From the NCBI RefSeq assembly GCF_000264905.1, contig NW_006763132.1, forward strand, positions 3,268,696 through 3,332,695: a stretch of 64,000 nucleotides of DNA, written 5' to 3'. How positions within the stretch are numbered: position 1 is the stretch's first letter; the number at the start of each line of letters is the position of its first letter. Below the pieces are notes generated by a model that saw nothing but the letters and a program-made list of their open reading frames with translations, was not told the DNA's origin and made no database searches. Origin of the DNA: Stereum hirsutum FP-91666 SS1 (lineage: Eukaryota > Basidiomycota > Agaricomycetes > Russulales > Stereaceae). Positions 24,078 through 36,640 of this stretch are shown piece after piece. A program made the position numbers and the translations under genes.

Positions 24078-25760
24078 ATGTCCACTACCATTCCTCCAAC
24101 CCAAACCGCTCTTATCCTCTCCGCCCCCGCCACCCCATTCACCGTTACCACCCGCCCCGTGCCGCACCCTGGACCAGGCCAAGTCCTCATCAAGGTCCAT
24201 GCGGCTGCTTTGAACCCCATCGACCCACTGATCCAAAAGATCGGGTTCATGATCAATGAGTGGCCTGCTGTAGCTGGGAGCGATGGAGCTGGACAGGTTT
24301 ATGCTCTTGGCGAGGGTGTGAGTGAGGTGAGGGTCGGAGATCGAGTGTGAGTGGACTTCATTTGGGCTGTAACGCGGTTTATGTGACAAAGTATAAGGGA
24401 GCGCTAAATCTAGCTCAATTCACCATTCGCGTGTAGGCTGTTCCAGTGTTTCTTTGCTGCAGATAGGGGCACGTTCCAGCAATATGCTCTCGCGGAAGCC
24501 ACTCGTGCTATCAAGGTATGCAAGTCTGGTCCTTCGAATTATTCTACTCCCCCTCTTATCACTTTGTGCACGACACGCCACCATCCTACTTATATTTCTA
24601 TCCATGTTGGCCACAGTTCCCGACATCGCTCTCTTACGATGAAGCAGCCACCATTCCGCTCTGCTATCATACTGCCGCCCTCGGACTTTACGGAACGTAT
24701 GATTTCGCTATCAAGGGAATGTCTCACAGGGGTATCGGACTTGATATTCCAGTTGGTGAAGGAGCAGGCAAGTACAAGGATGAGCCGATCCTGATCACCG
24801 GTGGCGCGAGTTCGGTCGGGCAGTACGGTGCGTCTACCTGCCTCATTCCAGTACGAGAGAGCTCATTTTCAGACTCGACATCATTTGTGTCCATGCAGCT
24901 ATCCAACTGGCGAAATTATCAGGGTTCAACCCCATCATAACCACCGCCTCCAAAGCTAACGAACAATACTGTCTCTCCGCCGGCGCCACACACGTTATAG
25001 ACTACAAATCCGTCCCTTACGCCTCCCTGGGAACACACATAACATCTACCATCACCTCCAAACCGATCAAAGTCATCTACGATGCGATATCCAATGAGGA
25101 ATCTCAGGCCGCTACTTGGTCCATTCTCCCCGACAGCACGGAGGGGCTAGGAGCTGGAGCTGGAGAAGGAGGGAAGTTGATCCTCACTCTATGGCCTGCG
25201 AAGAGTATCGCGGGCGAGTTGGACGAGAATCAGTTTGCGAAGAGCGGTGGGGAAGGAGGCAAGAAGAAGAAGAGCGTCAGTTGGACGATTGGGAATGGGA
25301 ATTTCGAGGGGACGAGTGCAGACGCGAATAAGCTCGCGAGGGCGTTGGAGGGCTGGTTGATCGAGGGAAAGATTAAGGTCCGTATTTGCGTTTTGTGTTA
25401 CAGTTTATCGAGAATTTTGGGCGTTTTTGGGTTGAGGCTCGAGTTATTGGTGCGCGGGACGTGATTAGCCCCTATCTTGTGGCGCCATAAATGTGGCGTG
25501 TCATGCTCCATACACAAGCATCTCTTGAATCGCTGTCTCTCGTCACCTCCAATTTATTCATTTCTCCCAATCTCGTCCACACTAGAAGCTTTTGAAACTG
25601 ACTTTCAGTTCCTCCCCTCCCGCCTTCTTATGTGCAGCCAAACAAAGTCGAGCTCCTCCCCGGTGGCCTCTCAGCCGTAGAAGGCAATGTGGGCAGGTTT
25701 CACAGCGGAGGCGTGAGCGGGGTGAAGCTTGTCGTTAGGCCCTTCGAGACCCCCGTTTAA
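24078..25760 (+). CDS. Medium-chain reductase, ToxD/trans-enoyl-reductase-like (copy 1)
   Basis: NAD(P)H-dependent zinc-independent MDR-superfamily oxidoreductase. Five exons (24078-24346, 24437-24515, 24617-24827, 24899-25377, 25638-25760) give 386 residues. An N-terminal GroES-like domain contains RPVPHPGPGQVLIKVHAAAL and NEWPAVAGSDGAG. It is followed by RGTFQQYALAEATRAIK and the Rossmann nucleotide loop ITGGASSVGQY. The CxxC structural-zinc lobe of true alcohol dehydrogenases is absent. The C-terminus ends VKLVVRPFETPV. It most resembles copy 3: both share ASKANEQYCLSAGATHVIDY or a near match, and SVSWT. Substrate is unknown; fungal relatives include ToxD and LovC-type enoyl reductases, but no PKS lies nearby. 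Confidence 0.88.
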
Positions 25761-26502
25761 GTAGAGCAGTCTGAATCAATCAGCAAATTTGGTGGTCAGA
25801 TGTAGAGGAATAAACGGTAACTGGTCATTGTGGGTGAGCAGTCTTAGTTTGCAGATGTAATAGTAAGTTGAAGTCTACTCCTCGCCCATGTTGTGTACTC
25901 ATTTTTCTTCCCTTAGTAGTTGTATCGGCTTTAGCCCTTTCATAAGTATCATAAAATAGACGTCCGACCTTGACATATGTTGATCGGAGTTTGTGATCTG
26001 TCGTGGAGTCCTAGATGATCCGTACCTCGGAGCATGGGTGGGTCCAAACGACCTTAAAATTGACCGGAATATTTACTCCTTCACTCCGATCTTTCTTCCA
26101 CCACGATTTAATGTCCTCTCCGCGGTCCACTCGAGTTGTTTCTCAGTCGATTTTCGTGTATATCTTGGTGCAGCCTCATTTGAACGACCTGATTGTCTTG
26201 GTTCAAGGTGGGTCGAGCTGCACTGTGGATATGTCGGCTGTTACGGACTATATGAGTATGTATCCACTCTGATTGCGCCTGGATCCTGGGACAGGTACTC
26301 TCGATCTAACATGTCCGAAATGTGCTATGAACTTCCATCTCTTGCCCTGCAACGATTCGGGCCAAAGCAGGATACAAGTATAAAGCTCACATTTGACTCT
26401 AATGACGCCACAGCCATCTGTTGATCCCTCCCCTCACAGAGCGCATAACATTCATATCAAAGGCATAGTTTTCGAGATCTCTCGTTTGCATCTGAAAAGA
26501 CC
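25761..26502. other. Spacer between reductase copies 1 and 2
   Basis: Holds the 3' flank of copy 1 and the promoter of copy 2. Open frames within it show no conserved motif. Confidence 0.5.
26379..26385 (+). promoter_or_regulatory. TATA box of reductase copy 2
   Basis: TATAAAG, 124 bp upstream of the ATG at 26503. Confidence 0.5.
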
Positions 26503-28020
26503 ATGTCCACTGCCACTACCTCCTTAACTATCCCACAAACTCAAACCGCCCTAACCCTTTCCTCCCCCGGTCAGCCCTTCACCGTTTCCACTCGCCCCGT
26601 TCCCGCTCCAGGACCCGGCCAAGTTCTCATCAAAGTACACGCCGCTGCTCTCAACCCGATCGACGACTTCGTGCAGAGGATGGGGTTTTTGGTACAGGAG
26701 TGGCCGTTTGTGGCCGGGAGTGATGGGGCGGGGGAAGTTGTAGCGATCGGCGAGGGAGCTCGGAAGAGCGGGAGAGTTAAGGTCGGGGATAGAGTGTTGG
26801 TGGTCTTTTGTTCTTGTGATTGAGACATGCTGACATTGATTTTGTAGACTATTTCAGTGCTTCTTCATCACGAACAGGGGCACCTTCCAGCAGTACGCTC
26901 TTGCGGATGCTATACGTACTATCAAGGTCTGCACTGTGTACACCACACATACTCTCTCACTGCCCGACTTTCATTTCCACCTTCACTCACACCTCTTACC
27001 TCCTCACTTTGATAGATCCCCTCTGCTCTCTCCTACGACGATGCCTCCACTTTCCCCCTTGCCTTCCACACCGTCGCACTCGCTCTCTACGGGACCTACC
27101 ACGTCCAACACGGACCTGGGACCCGAATCTGGCGAGGCATGGGCCTGGATATCCCGGTGGGTACAGGCGTGGGGAAGTATAAGGATGAACCAATCCTAAT
27201 CACGGGGGGTTCGAGCAGCCTTGGACAGTTTGGTACGTCGGTTCCAATTTTCCGCTACTCCTCACTCGGATGTCGTACGGGGACTTTGTGGCTTTGCTGA
27301 TACGTGCTTTGTATAGCCATTCAACTCGCAAAACTATCGGGATTCAACCCTATAATAACGACCTCCTCACCCTCCAACGCAGCTTACTGCACCTCCGCCG
27401 GCGCGACGCACGTAATCGACTATCACACCGTGCCCTACACTTCCAACCACGGCCCCTCCCTCGGATCTCACATCACTTCCAACATCACGACCAAACCTAT
27501 TCGTGTAATCTATGACGTCGTTTCTACGGAGGATTCTCAGCGCGCGTGTTGGGATATTCTTTCTGATGATTCGGGAAAGATGTCCATCACGCTGGAGTTG
27601 GCGAAGTCGATTCGAGAGGAGATGGCAGATAATGGGGTCGATTCGAAAGTGGGGAGGAAAGGGATATATGCGGCGTATGGGAATGCGAACGCTGAGGGAA
27701 TGCATGAAGATGGTAACAGGCTTGCTGTGGCGTTGGAGGGGTGGCTGCAGGAAGGAAAGATCAAGGTGTGTTCAGGCTCCAGCTTCCCTGCACCCGTCCC
27801 CTTTCTTGAACTTCTCAGAGCGTTTTCCCGCGATACTAACTGTCCGATGATTTTATTGCTTGCTGCTGGGTGCTGGTCGTACGACAAACAGCCAAACGCA
27901 GTTGAGCTTCTCCCTGGCGGACTGGCAGCTATCGGGGAAAATGTGAAGAGGTTCGGTAGGGCTGGTGGTGTTAGTGCTGTGAAGATGGTCGTTAGACCGT
28001 TCGAGACAGATATGTCCTGA
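26503..28020 (+). CDS. Medium-chain reductase, ToxD-like (copy 2)
   Basis: Paralogue of copy 1 with the same five-exon plan: 26503-26795, 26848-26926, 27016-27232, 27317-27765, 27892-28020, giving 388 residues. GroES-like N-terminus with RPVPAPGPGQVLIKVHAAAL and VQEWPFVAGSDGAGE; nucleotide-binding loop ITGGSSSLGQF. It carries TSAGATHVIDYHTVPY, which pairs it with copy 4 rather than with its tandem neighbour. The first donor reads GT-GTTGGT, weaker than in the other copies. The last intron (27766-27891, 126 nt) has no stop and keeps frame, so its retention would add 42 residues. Like the others it lacks the zinc-binding Cys cluster. Confidence 0.87.
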
Positions 28021-28464
28021 TCTATATGAAGCGGCTAGTGACAAGTCTGTATGATGTATCCATTGTGGGTGTCAACGAGTACATACTTACGCCGTCGTTC
28101 GCTTCATCTAGTGAGAAGAATAGATGCAGAGGAATGGATGGATGGATGGATGGATGGATGGATGGATGGATGACGAGGAATACTTGTCCATGTAATCATT
28201 AGAATCTCATACTTATCGTCCCGTTCGTGGGGGCTTCCAAGGTTCGTTCGTCATAACTCACCATGGATTGAGGTAAGTACGGACCACACCCGGGCCCGCG
28301 ACATATCTTCAATCTGGTATAGCACAGTAAATACTGGCTGTATTCATATTATCGTCGTCATCGCCAATAACTTCGTACGGGAGAGCCAAAATAAATAACC
28401 AGATGTCAAGGGACCGACATCACAATAACGTTCGAAGGATTCCCAGTCAATATGTACATGTGCC
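28021..28464. other. Convergent 3' flanks with microsatellite
   Basis: Spacer between reductase copies 2 (+) and 3 (-), which end towards each other. Contains the (GATG)n tract at about 28137-28172. No gene seen. Confidence 0.55.
28137..28172 (+). repeat. (GATG)n microsatellite, about 9 units
   Basis: Uninterrupted GATG/ATGG tetranucleotide run between two convergent 3' ends. Confidence 0.9.
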
Positions 28465-30066
28465 TCAGGCCGATGTCTCAAAAGGCCTAACAACGAGCTT
28501 CACCCCACTCACGCCTCCGCTGTGGAATCTGCCCACATTGCTTTCTACAGCAGCAAGACCGCCTGGGAGGAGTTCGACTTTGTTGGGCTGAGCATAAGGA
28601 GAAAGGCGTCTGAAAGTCAGCATCGGAGTCATGTGGTATAAAGAAGGGGAGAATTGGGGAGAAATAGAAGGCATGTTTTGGACATGTTGAAGTCCACGGC
28701 ACGTGTGGCGCCACAAAATAGGGGCTCTCCGGATCGTCGAGGACAAAACACGATAACGCGAAGGCTTCATGTCTCAATGAAGCAAGGTAGGGGCATGGAA
28801 ACACACCTTGATCTTTCCCTCAACTAACCACCCCTCTAAAGCCCTCGCAAGCTTATTCCCATCAGCCTGAGTCGGCTCCCCATTCCCATTTCCATAAGTC
28901 CAACTAACGCTCTTCTTCTCCTCGCCCTTCACAAACTGCTTCTCGTCCAACACATCCGCAATACTCTTCGCCGGAAGCAACGTAACGATCAACTTCCCTC
29001 CTTTCCCAGCTCCAGTTCCCAGCGCATCAGTACTACCGGAGAGAATCGACAAACACGCGGCCTGAGAGTCTTCGGAAGAGATGGCGTCGTAGATGACTTT
29101 GAACGGTTTAGAGGTGATGGTGGATCTTATGTGTGCTTCGAGGGAGGTGTATGGGATGGATTTGTAGTCTATGACGTGCGTGGCGCCAGCTGAGAGACAG
29201 TATTGTTCGTTGGCTTTGGAAGAAGTGGTTATGATGGGGTTAAAGCCGGAAAGTTTCGCCAGTTGAATCGCTATACCCACACGAACAAATGAGCTCCTTT
29301 GTAACCAAAAAGAATGATCGAGGAGGAAGATGATAGAAGGCGCACCGAACTGCCCAACCGAACTTGCGCCACCGGTGATCAAAATCGGCTCGTCCTTGTA
29401 CTTGCCAGCTCCGTCGCCAATTGGAATATCGAGACCAATACCCCTCCATTGCATACCATTGGCTGCGAAGTCGTACGTCCCGTAAAGTCCGAGAGCGGCC
29501 GTATGGAAACAGAGCGGGATAGTGGCGGCTTCATCGTAGGATAAAGTGGACGGGAGCTGGAGTAGTGGACATAAATAGAAACGTGAATGATAGTTCGTGA
29601 TGGCGTAGTGTTAGAGAAAGGTGTCATGCATACCTTGATCGCACGAGTGGCGTCCGCAAGAGCATACTGCTGGAACGTGCCGCGATCGGCAGTGAAGAAA
29701 CACTGGAACAACCTAAGCACACACCGAGATTCAGCATTTCCCATCGTCCCAACACAACACAGCGACAATGCAGCAACGAACAATAAAAGTAACGCACACT
29801 CGATCTCCAACCTTCACCTCACTCACCCCCTCACCAAGCGCCACAACCTCCCCTGCGCCATCGTTCCCCGCTACAGCAGGCCACTCAGTGACTACGAACC
29901 CCGTCTTCTGGATCAAAGCGTCGACAGGGTTCAGAGCCGTTGCTTGGATTTTGACGAGGACTTGGCCTGCTCCGGGGGTGGGTACGGGGCGCGTTTTGAG
30001 CGTAAATGGGGTGACGGGGGCGGAGAGAAGGAGGGCGGTTTGGGTCTGTGGAATGGTGGTGGACAT
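28465..30066 (-). CDS. Medium-chain reductase, ToxD-like (copy 3)
   Basis: Same five-exon structure on the minus strand: 30066-29798, 29712-29634, 29556-29346, 29270-28807, 28587-28465, giving 381 residues. GroES-like N-terminus (RPVPTPGAGQVLVKIQATAL; TEWPAVAGNDGAGE), RGTFQQYALADATRAIK, and nucleotide loop ITGGASSVGQF. It is closest to copy 1 by shared SSKANEQYCLSAGATHVIDY, GIGLDIPIGDGAGKYKDEP and SVSWT. It runs towards copy 2 and lies head-to-tail with the aminotransferase gene upstream. An ATAAAAG element lies about 80 bp before the ATG. Substrate unknown; no structural-zinc cysteines. Confidence 0.88.
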
Positions 30067-30813
30067 TGTTGCTATTGTTATTGTCGGTATTGGACGGGAT
30101 GGACGAATGGAGATGGGATCCTAAAGTGTTGAGTGCGATGGGCTTTTATGTACTGCGCTCCTCAATCGTCTACAGTATCTCAACCACCCATACGATATCT
30201 CCAACTAAGGCAGCAGACTGAGTACGCGCCCATAGACTGAGTAAGCCTCCATGCTCACGACGAACACCGAGGACCGTGACGGAGAAGGAAACAGAGAAAC
30301 AAACGGACACCGTGAAGGTCCATCTCAATGACAGATGGTGGTTGGTAAGAAATAGCGATCGCTCAAACCAGGAGTCCGAAGCGGCGATATATTCAGACTG
30401 GTCTTTCGATGTGCATGAATAAGACGAAAAGACGTAGTGCCCGAGGTGGAAAGCAGGTTCAGCGGGCAATATTATCGTCCCTGATGGTGGTCCATTTGAT
30501 CGAGCACACACGTGCTGACTGAGGGAGGCCTGTGTCAGCGTGTGTCCCGACGACGGACTACGCGAGTGCCACCGTGGCCCGATCGCTCGTCCTGCAGCGA
30601 ATGCAATTTTGAAAGGGCGGTGGGTGTAAAAAACCGCCGCGTAGGAGCCGTCCCGAGTGACAGCAGTAACCCCGATACTCGGAGCTCATAGTCAATTGCA
30701 AGGACCTGGAGTAGTCGCCGTCGTGGTCGGTAAACCGTACAAAACTTGATATTGCTTTCCATACACGACAAATATATGTCAAATGGAATCCTACACTTCC
30801 TTCTCCCTTTCCC
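30067..30813. other. Spacer with reductase copy 3 promoter
   Basis: Contains a minus-strand ATAAAAG element at about 30142-30149 and the 3' flank of the aminotransferase. No gene seen. Confidence 0.5.
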
Positions 30814-33107
30814 TCAAGCACTCGCCTCCCTCTCCCTGACCAAAACCTCCCTCAACCTCCTCAACGCCTCCCTAACCTCCGCCTCCTCCAACAAACTGAA
30901 CGAAGCACGCACATACGCCGTCTTGGCGCCGTTAGGTAGGAAGACTGTCCCCGGCAGGGCGAGCACACCGTTCTCAAAAGCTTTAGTCCGGATGAGCGAT
31001 TCAGAGTCTCCTTCTTCGTCCGTCGCGGCAGGATTGAGGAGCTTAAACCTACATATACAATAGCCACCATCCCCCAAAAAAAACAAAAACAAAAAACTCA
31101 GTCGCGCAATTCCTAACGCGGTGGAGATGCAAGAGCGGGGTATGAGGTATGAGGTATGAGGTCCGAACGCACCAGAAAAACATCCCCGCCTCCGGCGTCG
31201 ACCACTCCGCCAACCCCTCCTTACCCAAAAATTCCTGGAGGGCAGCCTCGAACACGTCCCGCTTGAGTCTATAAAACTCGGAGACGGTGTGTGTGTGTGC
31301 GATAAAGCCGGCGTGGCCCCATTCGCGGAGGAGGGCGTGGGTTATGGATTGGATGAGGGAGGAGGGTTGGAGGTTTGCGGAGGCGGTCTGGGATGATGTG
31401 AGTCGAAGCATCAGCTCAGCGGAAGATTTCCACGGTTGAGAGCGGAGTTTGATGGAGGGAGGTGGTGGTGGTGGTGGTGGTGGATGGTGATGGGGAAGAG
31501 ACTGGAGATACGTACGTGCATGTCGATGGCATTGACGATCCGCACGGGACCTGTGACGAACCCTACCCTGATCCCGGCAGACAAAACCTTCGAGAGACTG
31601 TCGAACCGGACGACGTGACCGAGTGTACCGCCGGTCGATGCTTCGAGGGAGAAGTAGGAGGGGAAGGAGGAGCGAGGGGATTTGCCGTAGTAGAGGTAGT
31701 AGTAGGGGTCGTCTGTGGGAGTGGGGTGAGTGTATTTGAGTACGTTGCAGGTGAGGAGATAAATGTGAGGTGATAAAGGTTGGGTAAGGATTGGAGACGA
31801 ATGTAGAGGGTAACCTACCTTCGAGAATAAGGAAATTATGCTCCCGTGCAAGTTCGAGGACTTCGAGTCGACGGTGCAAAGTGGCAGTCATCCCGGTAGG
31901 ATTACAGCCATACTATAATCGCATCAGTATCAGCCGACCGTAAAAAAATAAAAAGCGGGTAGGGAGACGAGGCGCACAGGTACGGTATAAAGCACCTTCG
32001 GCTTCGGCTTGTTTGCGGGCCAGGACTCGAGGATGGACCGGAGGGAGGCAGAGTTAATACCCTCGGAGTCGGTTTCAACCTCTAGTTTAAGAGATATAGA
32101 TCAGATACTGGAAAGGGATCGTGCTGTAGAGAGAATGAAGGCGTACCTATCATCTCGGCGTTAACGGATTGGAAGATCGGAATAACGCCACTGTGGCCCA
32201 ATTTGGAGCAGCATTAGTTCGAGATGAAGTGTGCAGAGATATGAATGGGTGGGCTCACGCATAAACGGGTTTCTCAACCAACATCGAGTCTCCCGGATTC
32301 ACCAGCGCCATGACAGCCTACGTACCGAAACCAACGACACACTTTTCGTCAACCTCTATATGCCACCAGAGGGTGTTCCTCCGCAACATAACGAAGGCCC
32401 TGAGGTGAGATAGAAACGCACTTTATATATCCCATCCTGCGACCCCGCCGTAACACTCAATCTCCAGCCCTCACCCTCCCTCTTCCTCCCATGCTCACTC
32501 TCCTGCAACTCCGTCAGCCAGTCATTGATACCCTCCAAGCCCGAAGTAGACCCGTATTGCAGGCCCTCGTTGAGTTCGTCGGCGGTGAGGGTGATGCTGT
32601 GTTCTTTTGGTGTGTCCTGCGCGTTGGCGTTGGGAGAAGGGGGAGCGCGCGCAGTGAAAGAGAGGGAAGTGAAGGGGAAGGTGGAGGCGTTGGGTTTGCC
32701 GGCGAGGAGGGAGATGACGCCGGGGGTGCGTTCGAGGGGGAACAGACCACGGACTAATAGTAGTTATGCATCATAGATATTCAAAGGAAATAAGAAATAT
32801 GTTAGGGTGAAAGATTGAGACGAGATGAACGGACTAGGGCTAGGCTTCCGAGCTTTAGCTATGTCGGAGAGGAAGTAATCATAATGCTCTGCGGGGAGGA
32901 CTGTTGTCGGTTTGTTCTACATGAGGAAACGACCAGGAAAATAATGATGAGTTCGGTATTGGGTTTCAGTGATAGTGGAAGAATGACTCGGAGTGGTACA
33001 GGAGTGTGGGAATGATTTACCTCGGACGTTTTGGTCTGAGCGTCGGAAATGGGAGGAGGAATACCATCAATGCCATTCGGAACGGTTTTGCTAGAGTCGG
33101 AAGTCAT
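30814..33107 (-). CDS. Class I/II PLP aminotransferase, Aro8-like
   Basis: Fold-type I aminotransferase related to fungal Aro8 and 2-aminoadipate/kynurenine aminotransferases, which transfer amino groups between aromatic or 2-aminoadipate substrates and 2-oxoacids. Ten exons (33107-33021, 32886-32835, 32753-32422, 32317-32259, 32190-32147, 32081-31978, 31912-31819, 31712-31516, 31387-31173, 31048-30814) give 472 residues. Seen: HYDYFLSDIAKARKPSPIR, ISLLAGKPNASTFPF, LQYGSTSGL, TAGSQDGIYK, VPYGCNPTG, EDDPYYYLYYG, and FDSLSKVLSAGIRVG with the PLP-binding lysine at K299. The terminal domain ends GTVFLPNG and VRASFS. Intron 31515-31388 carries a (GGT)n tract. It sits between reductase copy 3 and RPL4; a shared pathway with the reductases is possible but unproven. 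Confidence 0.92.
31460..31483 (+). repeat. (GGT)n tract in an aminotransferase intron
   Basis: About eight GGT units on the + strand inside the intron between 31388 and 31515. Confidence 0.85.
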
Positions 33108-34242
33108 CTTGCGGTCAACACGAATTGTAGATCTCTATAGTCTGTGATGTCGAAGGTGGCAATGATGAGATGGTGGCTTGCAAAGCTTGCGAGTCAGATT
33201 TGTCTCAGACGTTCTCGCGATTCCGGGATATGTCGCGTCTACGTTCATGCTAACTGGCTTATATATGAACGTGGGACGAGTCATATTGAAGATCGATTCA
33301 GAGGAAGCAGACTGAGAAAGGACCGTCAAGGTCAGGAAATTCCCTTGACGCTCGGAGTTCCTTGCGGAGGATACCGATTTATGGCCGTGGCGAATGAGGG
33401 CGAGCGGCCGAAAAGATAAAACATTGGTCACTGGTTATGAGGCCAAGAAGGGGCATGCTCTATTCGGATATGTTTAAGAGAGAGATAAAAGAGGTACAGG
33501 TTGGGTACAGGTATGAGTTTTGTGCTTATAAGCGTGTATAGATAGTATTGGCGAAGTGGCAGCTGTAACGGAGAACATGGCTCGTTCAAAACGACTCTAG
33601 ATATGAGAGAGGTTGTGGGAGCTGAAGCTGAAGGTCGAGAGTGGGGACGTTCGGCCGTTGATGGAGACGTGCATGGCTTGTGTTTATAGTGGTATCAAGA
33701 GCGAGAGAAGAGGACCAATGGGCTCGAGAGTGGATGTTGTTCAATTACTAGTCTGCAGTCAGACATAGCTGTTCTGCTTGTATTGCCCCACAAATGATAC
33801 ATCTGAGTGATGTCGGCTTGGCCCAGGGAAGTCGTAAAGTGGTCTCTATCGTGGAGAATATCAAGCACAAACCGATGCCACAAGCAAGATTGAGTTCGTC
33901 GAAGATGTAATTTCAAGGCGTCGATGCCATTTGTTGATGCTCTGGAGCAGCCAGTACAACTCATCTCGTCAAGAGCAAGGGTTGGGCACATCGTTAGTAC
34001 ATGGAAGCTTCGGACGAAAGGTACTTTGAGACAGATAATTCATTCATAGAATAGAGCATAGAGGGATGAGTGGCGGGCCAACTGTGGCGCAGCGATTGAG
34101 ACGCGTTGTTTGCACCTGTTTGTGCGTGGCTTGCCCAACTGGCAAACCTTATTTTTCGGGGGACCGACGACGACAAGGCGTGTGGCTCGCGAACAAGCTC
34201 GATATCCTCAAGACCTCAAACGACAAAACTAAGGCGGCAACA
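33108..34242. promoter_or_regulatory. Divergent promoter region aminotransferase / RPL4
   Basis: A 1.1-kb spacer between divergently read genes. Pyrimidine/purine-rich stretches lie just before the RPL4 start. No TATA box or gene recognised. Confidence 0.4.
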
Positions 34243-35718
34243 ATGGCCTCTCGTCCCACCGTCAACGTCCGCTCTGCCTCTGGCGGTGAGTGCATGCTCA
34301 TTGTTTCTGATTTTAACGAAGAGCAGGAACTCATGGAGTATCGGTTGACGATGTACAGAGGCCTCCACGTCCCTCCCCCTCCCGGCCGTCCTGACCGCCC
34401 CCATCAGGCTCGATGTCGTCGCTCAGGTCCACAAGAGCGTCGCGAAGAACAAGCGTCAGCCCTACGCCGTCTCCGAGAAGGCTGGCCACCAGACCTCTGC
34501 TGAGTCCTGGGGTACCGGTCGTGCCGTCGCTCGTATTCCCCGTGTCGGTGGTGGAGGAACTCACCGTTCCGGCCAGGTGCGCCCTCTTTCAACCTTCTGT
34601 CCACATCGTTTCTAACCAACTCGACGAATTGGATGGTTTGGACGGATAGGCTGCCTTCGGTAACATGTGCCGTGGTGGTCGCATGTTCGCGCCTACCAAG
34701 ACCTGGCGCAAGTGGCACGTCAAGGTGAACCAGAACCAGCGCCGCTTCGCTACCGTCTCTGCCCTTGCCGCGACTGCTCTCCCCTCCCTCGTCCTCGCCC
34801 GTGGTCACCGCATCGAGGAGATTGAAGAAGTTCCCCTCGTCGTCTCCTCCGCCGCCGAGTCTTTCGTCAAGACCAAGGAAGCCGTCGCTCTCCTCAAGTC
34901 CCTCAAGGCCTACTCCGACGTCGTGAAGGTTTCCAACTCGAGGAAGCTCAGGGCCGGCAAGGGCAAGCTGCGCAACCGCAGGCATAGGCAGAGGAGAGGC
35001 CCGTTGATTGTGTACAACGAGGACAAGGGGATCGTCAAGGCGTTCAGGAACTTGCCTGGTGTTGAGGTCGTCAACGTGAAGAGGTTGAACGTTTTGCAGT
35101 TGGCGCCGGGTGGACATGTTGGGAGGTTCGTCATCTGGACGGAGGGCGCGTTCGCTGCTCTTGACGATGTCTTCGGTACCTTCGACAAGGCTGCCGTCTA
35201 CAAGAAGGACTACTTGTGCGTTTCAGTTTCTCGACCTTCCTTTCTTCTTCTCCCTCCCCCTGCTTTGCGGTCGGTACTGATTGCCTCACATCGTTTGGAT
35301 TCACTAGCCTCCCCACCGCCAAGATCTCCAACCCCGACGTCACCAGGTTGATCAACAGCACTGAGATCCAGTCCGTCGTCCGTGCCGCCAACCCCAAGAT
35401 CCAAAAGCGTCCCTGGACGCAGCACAAGAACCCCCTCCGCAACAAGGGTGTCCTCTTCCGTCTCAACCCCTACGCCAAGACCGTCCGCAGGCAGGAGCTC
35501 GGTGCGCACTCTTTTCTTCCTCAGCTCCATTCCCCTCCGACCTTTTCCTTCTACCCTCTGGGAGGGTTACCACCGCGTTTGATTACTGACATTCTCGTTT
35601 ACTCGTTCATACAACAGTCCGCCAGGAGCGCGCCAAGGCCAAGAAGGGCACCAAGAAGCCCGCGAAGAAGGACCGTGCTGCCTCCAAGGTGTTCCTCGAG
35701 ACTCTCCTTGCCGCTTGA
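34243..35718 (+). CDS. RPL4: Large-subunit ribosomal protein L4 (uL4)
   Basis: Structural component of the cytosolic 60S subunit; its long loop lines the exit tunnel. Five exons (34243-34285, 34359-34576, 34650-35215, 35308-35501, 35618-35718) give 373 residues, typical for fungal L4. Conserved stretches: [126 protein letters not shown], and [19 protein letters not shown]. Third codon positions are strongly C-biased, as expected of a highly expressed gene. No convincing snoRNA was found in its introns. Confidence 0.98.
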
Positions 35719-36533
35719 GTCTTGCGCACCTTGTAATCCTTCCATTTTTACGTTCGTACGCTTTCTGCCTGCCATTGGTCGTCGGTGTTCTATGTGAGGG
35801 GATCCCAGATATCCGGAACACGGCGAAGCGCATTGTATGCTCTCGTCTGTTCTCTGCCCTGTCTGTGTACTTGCCCGTTATGCGTCCATGCTGAATTCAC
35901 ATCACATGTTCATGCTGTATGTTTGTGTGATGTCACTGATGTGCGACGTGTGCCCCACTTTCGAAGCCGAGGTGACCGGCGACCCAGTTTCCTTCAATAA
36001 CAAGTCGCAAAGCTCAGCGGTAAGTCCTGGTATTCGTCTCAGCAGGTATTATGTACCCTCTGACCGGCGAATCATCATGATTTTCAAAGTGATGTCGGAA
36101 ACTCCGGCGACCTGAAGTAGACTGAGACTCCTTTAGCGCTAGGCCTTCGAGGGGTCGGATCAGCCATGATGACCAAACCGAACAATAAGTATCTGAGAGC
36201 GGGTGGATTCGCTATTTTATGGTCGAGCTCGAGTCAGTTCAACGACGATGTCGGGACAAGACGCGTTCATACCACCGAGTCCACCGTGGCCCACCGTGGC
36301 CTGGCTTGTGAGCGTGGCGCTCGGAGTAACCGAACGTCAGGACTTCGTCGGAGTGACAAGTGTCAAGTGTTGCTCGTTCAACTCCGACGGTGGGTCTCTC
36401 TTTGTTCTCACCATCCCTTGCGTGCGAGGGCTCACTTGGTGTCTATGATGCCTGCAAACCTGGTCTGATTGCCAGGCGGTCTCGAGCACGCTAGTGACTC
36501 GAATGAACAATGTAGTGAAGCAGTCTGTCTCCG

Positions 36534-36568
36534 GTGGACTGTGGACTGTGGACTGTGGACTGTGGACT
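36534..36568 (+). repeat. Five tandem GTGGACT heptamers
   Basis: GTGGACT repeated five times without interruption, then GTGGGG. It lies about 210 bp upstream of the start of reductase copy 4. Confidence 0.9.
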
Positions 36569-36640
36569 GTGGGGCTCATTGGACACGTCTACCGAAGTGG
36601 ACACTTTGATGCACGGTCGAATTGGTGGGCGGTAGAGATC

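Noticed and set aside
24078..28020. True zinc alcohol dehydrogenases
   Set aside because: The reductases lack the Cys-rich structural zinc lobe and zinc-ligand pattern; the ToxD-like branch fits better.
34286..34358. Possible box C/D snoRNA in RPL4 intron 1
   Set aside because: CTGA- and TGATG-like words occur but without a proper C box near the 5' end or a closing stem.
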